Part shown: positions 5,617 to 12,160 of the stretch, one piece after another
How the letters are laid out: the number at the start of each line of letters is the position of its first letter
Position numbering within the stretch: position 1 is the stretch's first letter
Assembly: GCA_000436035.1 (NCBI GenBank)
Contig: FR893270.1
Span: 38,290-51,105 of the forward strand
Direction: 5' to 3'
DNA length: 12,816 nucleotides
From: Prevotella sp. CAG:732
Lineage (GTDB): Bacteria > Bacteroidota > Bacteroidia > Bacteroidales > Bacteroidaceae
Made by a program: the position numbers and the translations under genes
Notes under the pieces: model-generated
Seen by the model: only the letters and a program-made list of their open reading frames with translations
Database searches by the model: none
Told to the model about the DNA's origin: nothing

Positions 5617-8600
5617 ATGAAACTACATGAAGGGGTATATGAAAATCTGATCAATGGCCAACTCGCCTACGACATGAAACAAACGGAAAAGGAAGGATTG
5701 GTTTGCAAAACTGAGCAAATCGACTCTGCTGAATCCGCCAAGATACTTGCCGATTTCTTAGCTGATGCCATCCGCAAGAAATTGGAAGACAAGGATATTG
5801 CCACCGAGGAAAAAATCAACTTTGTAAACGACATCCTTTATTCCACAGACATTGACGACAATGAAAAACTGATTGTTGCCCCACGATTACTTTCTGCCGT
5901 TATCAACCAACAGAAAAATGAAGAATTGAAAGCGACTAAGAAAGACATCATCAAACCACTGTCTGGTTTCCGTGTCAGCAATCTTTTCACTGGTGGTCAA
6001 GGCGGTGTGGCTCTTGGCGAGGAAATCATTCGAGACATCGCCTCTGCCGATCATATCTCTATCATCGTATCCTTCCTGCGTCTCTCTGGCATCCGAATGA
6101 TACTCGATGAACTACGGAAGTTCTGTAGCGTTCAAGGACATACCCTGCGCATTATCACGACAACCTATTGTGGCATTACAGAAGCCAAAGCTGTAGAACA
6201 ACTATCAGAATTACCCAACACAGAAATACACATATCTTACAATACACAAATAGAACGCTTGCATGCTAAGTCATATATTTTCGAAAGAAACTCTGGCTTC
6301 AGTACCGCTTACATCGGTTCTTCCAACCTTTCCCGTTCCGCCCAAACCGACGGATTGGAATGGAATATCCGTGTAACCCATGTAGAAAACCCTCACATAA
6401 TCAAGTCTGCTCTTGCTACTTTCGAGATGTATTGGAATAGTGACAACTTTGAGGATTTTCGCATCGGCGGCATCGAGAAATTCAACCGAGAACTTGCCAT
6501 ACAGAAAAATCCTTATGGAAAAGCTAACACAGACATCTTCCAAAGATTCCAATTGCTGCCCCATCAGAAGATGATTCTTGACAAACTTCAGGTTGAGCGA
6601 GAAGAAAATGGATTATACAGAAACCTCGTAGTCGCAGCCACAGGTACAGGAAAGACTGTCATTTCCGCCTTTGACTATAAGCGATTTCGTGATGAGCAAC
6701 CTGGCAAGAAGAACAAATTGCTTTTTGTAGCTCATCGAGAAGAAATCTTAAAGCAATCACTCCACACCTTCAGAAGCGTCTTGGGAGATGCCAACTTTGG
6801 AGAGCTATGGGTGGGGAACTACCGACCAAATGACGATTTAGAGCATCTGTTTGTCTCTGTAAGCACACTCAACAACCAGATAGAAATCTTCAAGACTTTA
6901 GGTGCAGATTACTACGACTTCGTCATCATAGACGAAGCCCACCATGCCGCAGCCATGAGTTATCGCATCATCGTCAACTTTTTCAAGCCCCAGATTCTAT
7001 TAGGTCTTACCGCAACTCCAGAGCGAATGGATGAAGTAAGTTTGTTGCCAGACTTCGGAGGAAAGATCAGCGCAGAAATCAGACTGCCACAAGCCCTTGA
7101 CGAAGGATTGCTGACACCTTTTCAATATCTCTGTATATCAGACAGCACCGACATTTCTGGCAACGAACTTTGGGCAAATGGTAAATATATCCCCTCTAAA
7201 CTAAGTGACAAACTTTGCAACGAGGAGCGAGTTGGTCTTATCATCAAGAAACTACAAGAATATCTTCCCGATGAGACCCAGTGTCATGCACTCTGCTTCT
7301 GCTCAGACAAGAAACACGCAGACTATATGGCATTCCAATTCAGAAAAGCCGGACTTAAAGCTGCCAGTCTTACCTCGGAAACGCCAAACGACCAACGTGT
7401 ACAACTGAACAAGGACTTAGCGCAAGGGAAAATCAACTATCTTTGTGTTGTAGATATATTCAATGAAGGTGTCGATATACCTGAGGTTGACACGACTCTT
7501 TTCCTGCGCCCTACCGAGAGTCTCACCATATTCCTACAGCAATTGGGACGTGGACTGCGTTTGAGTGCGGGCAAAGATTACCTCACCGTGCTCGACTTCG
7601 TGGCACAAGTCAATAAGCAATATGACTTTGCCAGTCATTTCCGTGCCCTCTGTGTGAGAAAGGACAAAAGCATCGCCGACCAAGTGGCTCAAGGTTTTAC
7701 TTTACTGCCTCATGGTTGTTCTATCTACATGGAGAGAAAAGCCAAGAATTATGTGCTCAACAATATCAAGAGTGCCATTTACAACAACAAACGCTTGGTC
7801 AAAGAACTGATGTCGTACGGAACCACCCCTACTCTATCTCAGTTCATAGAGAACAATGGGCAGGATGTCCGCTTGCTCTACAAAGGAAATAATTGTTGGA
7901 CAACGTTGAAACGAGAGGCTGGCAAATGCCAAAAGTTTGAAGATGACGAGATGACCAAACGTCTCGCTAAAGGCATGGGCAATTTGGTACACATCAATAC
8001 CATCTCACTGATTAGGTTCATACAGTTCTTTTTGGCAAATAAGTGTGATGTGAATTACCTCAAAGCAAGCAACAAGTACGAGGCTTCACTCATTTCTCGT
8101 TTTTCCACCATACTCTATTATGCCCTATTCCAAGAGAAATTATCCAAGTTGGGCTTCGCTGACATCGAATCTGCTCTAAAACTTTTAGAAAGATATCCTC
8201 TTTTCAAACAGGAGATTGCAGAATTGATGGATTATCTGAAAGCAAACTTGGAGTTCAAGACTTATCAAATGGGTGATGGATACCCTGAGGGTTTGGAGTT
8301 ATATGGATGCTATTCACGTGAAGAAATCTTCGCTCTTTTTGACAGACAAACTGGTGAAAAGAAAATGCAAGGAGTGGCATCTGGTGCCTTCAACATTGAC
8401 GAATTGAATACAGAGTTGTTCTTTGTCACACTCAACAAGTCTGACAAAGATTTCTCACCTACCACACAATACAATGATTATTTCATCAGCGAGAACCGCT
8501 TCCATTGGCAATCCCAAAACACGATGTCACATAGCAATGCCGGAGAGCGATATGTGAATCAAAACAAGAATGGGCGCCGTTTCATTCTTTTTGTCAGGGA

Positions 8601-8763
8601 AGACAAAAAAGATGGTTTTGGCAATACCAGCCCTTATTATTGCATGGGATTGGTTGATTACATTTCTTCTCATGGCGATTTTCCGATGAATATAGAGTGG
8701 AAGATGGAAAAGCCAGCATTGGCTAAGTTCATCAAGGCAGTAGAAGGATTCCCCCAAAAATAG
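5617..8763 (+). CDS. PLD nuclease-SF2 helicase-DUF3427-like protein
   Basis: This 1048-aa multidomain protein is predicted to translocate on and cut DNA. The N-terminal region (about 100-290) holds a phospholipase D-type nuclease domain with HAK (His216, Lys218) and GSSNLSRSA at 234-242, one HKD-like active site that would normally pair in a dimer. The SF2 helicase core follows: Walker A ATGTGKT 341-347, DEAH 439-442, TAT 465-467, and motif VI QQLGRGLR 641-648 with both arginines. The rest resembles the DUF3427 C-terminal region, with RFHWQSQN at 961-968 and NGRRFILFVRE near 985. This architecture occurs in bacterial restriction-like proteins. The start is the ATG at 5617, since an in-frame TTG at 5587 is the -7 box. 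It is divergent from the operon and has a matching operator upstream, so it is probably the ATP-dependent effector of the same system. It could also act alone as a defence helicase. Confidence 0.9.
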   Translation: MKLHEGVYENLINGQLAYDMKQTEKEGLVCKTEQIDSAESAKILADFLADAIRKKLEDKDIATEEKINFVNDILYSTDIDDNEKLIVAPRLLSAVINQQKNEELKATKKDIIKPLSGFRVSNLFTGGQGGVALGEEIIRDIASADHISIIVSFLRLSGIRMILDELRKFCSVQGHTLRIITTTYCGITEAKAVEQLSELPNTEIHISYNTQIERLHAKSYIFERNSGFSTAYIGSSNLSRSAQTDGLEWNIRVTHVENPHIIKSALATFEMYWNSDNFEDFRIGGIEKFNRELAIQKNPYGKANTDIFQRFQLLPHQKMILDKLQVEREENGLYRNLVVAATGTGKTVISAFDYKRFRDEQPGKKNKLLFVAHREEILKQSLHTFRSVLGDANFGELWVGNYRPNDDLEHLFVSVSTLNNQIEIFKTLGADYYDFVIIDEAHHAAAMSYRIIVNFFKPQILLGLTATPERMDEVSLLPDFGGKISAEIRLPQALDEGLLTPFQYLCISDSTDISGNELWANGKYIPSKLSDKLCNEERVGLIIKKLQEYLPDETQCHALCFCSDKKHADYMAFQFRKAGLKAASLTSETPNDQRVQLNKDLAQGKINYLCVVDIFNEGVDIPEVDTTLFLRPTESLTIFLQQLGRGLRLSAGKDYLTVLDFVAQVNKQYDFASHFRALCVRKDKSIADQVAQGFTLLPHGCSIYMERKAKNYVLNNIKSAIYNNKRLVKELMSYGTTPTLSQFIENNGQDVRLLYKGNNCWTTLKREAGKCQKFEDDEMTKRLAKGMGNLVHINTISLIRFIQFFLANKCDVNYLKASNKYEASLISRFSTILYYALFQEKLSKLGFADIESALKLLERYPLFKQEIAELMDYLKANLEFKTYQMGDGYPEGLELYGCYSREEIFALFDRQTGEKKMQGVASGAFNIDELNTELFFVTLNKSDKDFSPTTQYNDYFISENRFHWQSQNTMSHSNAGERYVNQNKNGRRFILFVREDKKDGFGNTSPYYCMGLVDYISSHGDFPMNIEWKMEKPALAKFIKAVEGFPQK

Positions 8764-8806
8764 AGGTAGAAAGTGTTCTGATTGTCCCACTTTCTACCTT
8801 ATTTTT
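8764..8806. terminator. Bidirectional rho-independent terminator
   Basis: A perfect 12-bp stem (8764-8775 with 8788-8799, AGGTAGAAAGTG/CACTTTCTACCT) and a 12-nt loop directly follow the helicase stop, and a T-rich stretch comes after on the plus strand. The minus strand also reads into TATTTTT past the stem. It can end both the helicase and the converging DUF4143 transcript. Confidence 0.85.
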
Positions 8807-8811
8807 ATAAA

Positions 8812-8825
8812 TAAGCCTAGGCTTA
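8812..8825. repeat. 14-bp perfect palindrome
   Basis: TAAGCCTAGGCTTA lies between the terminator and the end of the decayed AAA gene. It could be a second terminator stem for the minus strand or a protein site; nothing decides between them. Confidence 0.5.
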
Positions 8826-8839
8826 CATACATATAAATA

Positions 8840-9602
8840 CTAAAAATAAACGGATACAGCATAAAGAGGAATATTGGTCATCCATTCTTGCTCACGATAA
8901 TCGGACATGGAAAAACGGATGCCATGCATTCCTGGATGAGATGACACAAAAGAAGCAAGCGACTTGGAACGCAAATTTTCCTCAGCCTTCGCTTCTATCG
9001 GAACGATCTCTGTACCATGCTGAACCAAAAAATCTAACTTCAACTTATTGCCACTACTATAATAGAATACAGAATTGCGCCTTGATGCCACAAGTTGACT
9101 CATAACATAATTCTCTGTGAAAGCCCCTTTCGCCTCTTCCATGCCATTGGCGGCAACCAAAAGACTCTCTGGTGCCGTCGCAGCACATCCACCTTGCCCA
9201 CAGGAACGGATTCTCCTTGATGCATGGTTATCCCCAGCAAGGAGCCAGCAACAGCTACATGATATTCAGGAGCATCCTCACAGAAATATTTCAAGACAGA
9301 TAGTCACGTTTTACCTCCTGTATCTCATCCAAGATAATCAATGTCTTGCCTGGTACAATAGTTTGCCCCGTTATGGCAGCTATTGCCATAACGATTCGCT
9401 TGATGTCGTAATCCTCCACGAAGAGTGTTTTAGCCATTGCCTCTTTATCACAATTGACATAAGCTACATTGGAATATTCTGCCTTACCAAACTCCTTCAA
9501 TATGTAGTTTTTTCCTACTTGGCGTGCTCCCGCTAATATCAAAGGTTTACGAAACTCACTATTTTTCCAAGCCTTCAGCTTTTCTATGATATTTCTATAC
9601 AT
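8840..9602 (-). pseudogene. Decayed AAA ATPase/DUF4143 gene
   Basis: This is a broken relative of the intact gene at 9734-11074. The first piece (9602 to about 9291) has MYRNIIEKL, a Walker A reading GARQVGKN where the usual GKT/S is lost, and Walker B TLIILDEIQE; it stops at DYLS. A second frame (about 9294-9190) continues with LKYFCEDAPEYHVAVAGSLLGI and PVGKVDVL. A third frame (about 9180-8840) resumes at APESLLVAANGMEEAKGAFTENYV and carries the C-terminal nuclease-like part (LDFLVQ, PIEAKAEE). Compared with the 446-aa neighbour, roughly 200 central codons are gone between PVGKVD and APESLL, together with two frame changes. The start at ATG 9602 is preferred to an upstream TTG. The family usually runs to about 400-450 aa. 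No functional protein is expected. Confidence 0.85.
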
Positions 9603-9654
9603 AATCAATTATCTATGAACATATTACATCGTTCTTTCGAGTGCAACGACACAC

Positions 9655-9735
9655 TTTTTCACCCGAACTTTTCTAAGAATTACATTTTTTCACCCGAACT
9701 TTTCACCAATTTCAACACTTTTTCACCCGAACTTT
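9655..9735. repeat. Three iteron-like direct repeats upstream of the decayed AAA gene
   Basis: TTTTTCACCCGAACTTT occurs three times, beginning at 9655, 9686 and 9719 (spacing 31 and 33 bp). The last copy overlaps the stop codon of the intact AAA gene. On the minus strand they read AAAGTTCGGGTGAAAAA and lie 53 bp and more before the ATG of the decayed gene, where a regulator or the encoded ATPase could bind. The role is unknown. Confidence 0.8.
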
Positions 9736-11074
9736 AGAATTTCTCCTCCAAGAAAGCTGACAGATGACCAGCATAATAGAGCGGTATATTATATAAGGTG
9801 AAAGAATCGCCATTCTGCTTGGTGATGACATCCGAAGTCATTGGACCATTCCAAAGGCGCAAGGCTACCTCTTCCTTCGACTCCTCCATGAAAAGATGCA
9901 AAGACTTTAACTTAGAGTTGCCACCAGTCTTCACCTCTATCGGTAAGAGATGAGCCTTATAGCGTATCAAGAAATCCACCTCTGCCTGGGAATTCTTGGC
10001 ATCTCGTACCCAAAACATTCGCTTCTCGCCAAAGTTGACTGTTGCCCCCAACAACTCCTGAGCCACAACATGCTCTGCTATATCACCATTCCACAATTCA
10101 TCACTGTCCGCACTAAACAATAAATCCTCTTGCATACCAGCTACATAGTTCACCAAGCCCGTGTCCAGCCACAACAACTTAGGACTCTTCTTCAAGTCTG
10201 GCAATATCGGGAAGGAAGCGGTCGTTTGGGGATAAACCAACTCCAACAATAGCGTTTTCTCTAAAGTTCTGAAAGCATTGCTCACATCTGCCGACTTGAA
10301 ACTGCTACTCGTAAACTTGGCAAACTGAATGCGATGCCCAGCAAAAGTCCAACCATAATTCAATATATAACGAATCGCATCCTGCTCCCTCGGCTTGCTT
10401 GCATATTTCTCCACATCATCTCGATAACCAGACAACAAAGAATTGAATACACCATTCAACCTTACGAAATCTTGATGCTGGGCATAGTTGGCAACAGCCT
10501 CAGGCAAGCCACCTACAATCATAAATTTCTTAAACAAGTCTAAGGTATAGGTATGCAACGACTGGGGAACTTGAAGTTGTGCCACACTCTCTGCCAAATC
10601 TTCCATTCCCATCGCCATCAAGAACTCCTCAAACGTACAAGGATGCAATGCCATATATTCCACCCTTCCCACCGGGAAAGAGATATGCCTTCCCATCAAG
10701 CTCTCCAGCAGCGAACCTGCTGCTATCACATACAAGTCTGGTCGCTTCTCATAAAAATAGCGCAATGTTTGTACCGCCTTTGGTTCATTCTGAATTTCAT
10801 CTATGAAAATCAAGGTACGCTTGTGAGTGTCTTGCTTTTCTTTTGCCTTAAAATAAATACCAGCCAGCAAGTCTTCGAAAGAATAATCCGCAGCAAACAG
10901 TTCTGCTGTTTCCTTCTCTTCTAAGTTGAGATAGATGTAAGTGTCAAACTCTTTGGCGAAAAGTTCCACCAAAGTAGTTTTGCCCACTTGTCGTGCGCCG
11001 CGCAAGACCAATGGCTTGCGCTCTTCCTTCTCCGCCCATTGGCGTAAATATCGTATTGCTGTTCTCTTAAACAT
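9734..11074 (-). CDS. AAA ATPase with DUF4143 C-terminal domain, intact
   Basis: This 446-aa protein belongs to the AAA_14/DUF4143 group, common in Bacteroidales. It has Walker A GARQVGKTT at 26-34, Walker B TLIFIDEIQ at 87-95 and the sensor-like AAGSLLE at 118-124. PVGRVEYMALHPCTFEEFL is the family's signature stretch after it. The C-terminal third has EVDFL (Glu365, Asp367) and PIEVKTGG (Glu380, Lys382), a PD-(D/E)XK-like nuclease fold pattern. Length and motifs are complete. The molecular role of this family is not established, although the nuclease-like domain suggests action on DNA. It has its own promoter, 28 nt from -7 box to start, and an iteron-like array further upstream. Nothing in the sequence ties it to the restriction operon, and the convergent terminator separates it from the helicase. 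Confidence 0.92.
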   Translation of the reverse strand: MFKRTAIRYLRQWAEKEERKPLVLRGARQVGKTTLVELFAKEFDTYIYLNLEEKETAELFAADYSFEDLLAGIYFKAKEKQDTHKRTLIFIDEIQNEPKAVQTLRYFYEKRPDLYVIAAGSLLESLMGRHISFPVGRVEYMALHPCTFEEFLMAMGMEDLAESVAQLQVPQSLHTYTLDLFKKFMIVGGLPEAVANYAQHQDFVRLNGVFNSLLSGYRDDVEKYASKPREQDAIRYILNYGWTFAGHRIQFAKFTSSSFKSADVSNAFRTLEKTLLLELVYPQTTASFPILPDLKKSPKLLWLDTGLVNYVAGMQEDLLFSADSDELWNGDIAEHVVAQELLGATVNFGEKRMFWVRDAKNSQAEVDFLIRYKAHLLPIEVKTGGNSKLKSLHLFMEESKEEVALRLWNGPMTSDVITKQNGDSFTLYNIPLYYAGHLSAFLEEKF

Positions 11075-11101
11075 ATCCAGTGTTTTTTATTAAAGACGCC
11101 G

Positions 11102-11131
11102 CAAAGTTACAAAATATTTTTCAAATCCAAA
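11102..11131 (-). promoter_or_regulatory. Promoter of the intact AAA/DUF4143 gene
   Basis: On the minus strand, TTTG (11131-11128) is followed after 18 nt by TAACTTTG (11109-11102), a TAnnTTTG match. It lies 28 nt before the ATG at 11074, and the repeat array begins 24 bp upstream of the -33 element. Confidence 0.72.
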
Positions 11132-11154
11132 GTAAAATCCTTATATTTTTCATT

Positions 11155-11229
11155 CATTTCCAAACATAAAATCACCAAAATCCTAAGCATTTCCAAACAT
11201 AAAATCGTCAAAAAGCGGAGCATTTCCAA
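11155..11229. repeat. 33-bp-spaced iteron-like repeats upstream of the intact AAA gene
   Basis: CATTTCCAAACATAAAATC occurs at 11155-11173 and 11188-11206, with a partial copy (CATTTCCAA) at 11221-11229. The spacing is exactly 33 bp in both intervals. The array lies upstream of the promoter, as the other repeat set does for the decayed AAA gene, but with a different sequence. Confidence 0.82.
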
Positions 11230-11239
11230 CGTAACTGAC

Positions 11240-11473
11240 TTATGCTTGGTTCACCAAAATGCTTTCCTCCTTGCTGACAAGCATCGTACCAGGATTAGAC
11301 AAGACTATTCTATTGAAATACCTATCCACCGTGATGTTTCCCATCACAGTATAGGCACAATGAATGATACAGTTGGCAAATGCTTCTCTCACAGAGGTAT
11401 GAGCTGTAGTAGTGTCTATGCGATGCATGTTCTCATCCAAACGGAAGTGCGTTATCCTTTCACTTTGTGGATA
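11240..11473 (-). pseudogene. Remnant of a Schlafen/AlbA-type ATP-binding regulator
   Basis: The open frame encodes about 77 residues that match an internal piece of the large Bacteroidales proteins with an AlbA_2 (Schlafen-like) domain and a GHKL-type ATP-binding C-terminal half. RITHFRLDENMHRIDTTTAH, VREAFANCIIHCAYT (N-box-like), NITVDRYFNRIVLSNPGTM (DxG-like) and LVSKEE are visible, then the frame runs into an unrelated stop. A stop also precedes it at 11474-11476 and no ATG start is present. Full-length members are several hundred residues, so this is a fragment truncated at both ends. The 33-bp repeats begin right at its broken 3' end, so a rearrangement there may have joined the two. 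Confidence 0.75.
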
Positions 11474-11544
11474 TTACACCTGATAATCAACACGTTATAG
11501 TGAAGGGACATCACAAATCAGAATACAAAATACTCTTTCGATCA

Positions 11545-11954
11545 TTCTGAGCTAAAGAGGCTGGACTCCTTAGTTTGCCTAAAGCTATTCCGAAGTTTAC
11601 TTGAAGCTAACCCTAAGTTTGAAGGGTAGCATCCCTAAGCTATAAGGATGGAATCCTAAGCTTGATGGGTGACGTTTCTTAGCTTGAAGTGCGATGTTCC
11701 TAAGGACAAAGGGACACGAAATGCACTCCTTCGAGCTTCTCACTATAGTGAAACATATGTTTGGGCGTAGTGAGACTTATGTTTCACTACCGACAGACAT
11801 AAGTCCGGGCGTAGAGAGAAGTTCGCAGAACTGAGGTCCGTATCCCATTTTCCTTAGGTTTGCTCCCACTTGTTCTTAGATTTACTCTCATTTGTCCTTA
11901 GGTTTGCATCCCTTTGTTCTCAGCTTTACTCCCCATCAAGCTCAGATGCTTCCC
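11545..11954. repeat. Degenerate array with 22-bp period
   Basis: This stretch, part of the 687-nt gene-free gap, is built of roughly eighteen diverged 22-bp units. Eight consecutive units (11545-11720) begin at exact 22-bp steps, most with a YCYWAG-like start such as CCTAAG, TCTTAG or CCTTAG followed by TTTGAAG-like text. Five units from 11830 to 11939 and a partial one to about 11954 keep almost the same register (CCTTAGGTTTGC at 11852 and 11896, TCTTAGATTTAC at 11874). In the middle, GGGCGTAG recurs at 11763 and 11807, 44 bp or two periods apart. It has no open frame worth calling. It is not CRISPR, because no separate unique spacers exist. Function unknown. Confidence 0.75.
11746..11789. 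repeat. 12-bp inverted repeat inside the 22-bp array
   Basis: TAGTGAAACATA (11746-11757) and TATGTTTCACTA (11778-11789) are perfect reverse complements around a 20-nt loop. Directly before them, CACTATAGTG (11741-11750) is a perfect 10-bp palindrome. A transcript could fold into a stem-loop, but no T-run follows. Confidence 0.65.
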
Positions 11955-12045
11955 AACTAAAATTGAATTTTGCCATCCCTCCCTTCACCTCCCTTCACTG
12001 TAACTCACTGATTTTCAATACAGCTTTGAAAAAAGTGAAGGGAAG

Positions 12046-12077
12046 TTTGTTTATATCACTAAAAAGTCGTAACTTTG
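12046..12077 (+). promoter_or_regulatory. Promoter of the MATE transporter gene
   Basis: TTTG (12046-12049), a 20-nt spacer and TAACTTTG (12070-12077) give a textbook Bacteroidota promoter. The start of transcription would fall near 12083, leaving a leader of about 78 nt before the ATG at 12161. Confidence 0.78.
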
Positions 12078-12087
12078 CACGACTTTT
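12062..12087. promoter_or_regulatory. Dyad over the MATE -7 box (putative operator)
   Basis: AAAAGTCGT (12062-12070) and ACGACTTTT (12079-12087) form a perfect 9-bp inverted repeat with an 8-nt centre that holds most of the -7 box. A repressor bound here would block transcription. The regulator is not in the window. Confidence 0.6.
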
Positions 12088-12160
12088 CAAAAAAGGAAGG
12101 CTTCCCTAAAGCCTGTCCTTCACTTTATATACATTATTAATAATATACAGCAAGACAGAT

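Larger units (their letters stand above)
11990..12126. repeat. Alternating inverted repeats in the MATE leader region
   Basis: TCCCTTCACT (11990-11999) pairs with AGTGAAGGGA (12034-12043). AAAGTGAAGG (12032-12041) can instead pair with CCTTCACTTT (12117-12126). The shared middle arm lies just before the -33 box, so only the downstream arm is transcribed from the predicted promoter. This suggests DNA sites rather than an RNA switch. Confidence 0.5.

Noticed and set aside
1..8763. DISARM system (helicase, PLD, 5mC methyltransferase)
   Set aside because: No DUF1998 (DrmB-type) protein is visible, PLD and helicase are in one polypeptide, and a GHKL ATPase and HNH nuclease are present instead.
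5617..8763. Type I or Type III restriction subunit (HsdR/Res)
   Set aside because: The domain order PLD-SF2 helicase-DUF3427-like lacks a PD-(D/E)XK module in the usual place, and no HsdM, HsdS or Mod gene is adjacent.
9655..9735. CRISPR-like array from three 17-18-bp repeats
   Set aside because: There are only three short copies with 13-15-nt A/T-rich gaps, too short for spacers. They fit iterons before a gene.
11545..11954. CRISPR array
   Set aside because: The 22-bp units are contiguous and diverged, with no alternation of constant repeats and unique spacers and no cas genes nearby.
11870..12109. 79-aa plus-strand open frame in the intergenic region
   Set aside because: It begins inside the 22-bp repeats, runs through the MATE promoter and has low-complexity Ser/Leu/Phe content, so it is probably chance.
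11990..12126. Riboswitch or attenuator for the MATE gene
   Set aside because: Two of the three pairing arms lie upstream of the predicted transcription start, and no terminator T-run precedes the ATG.
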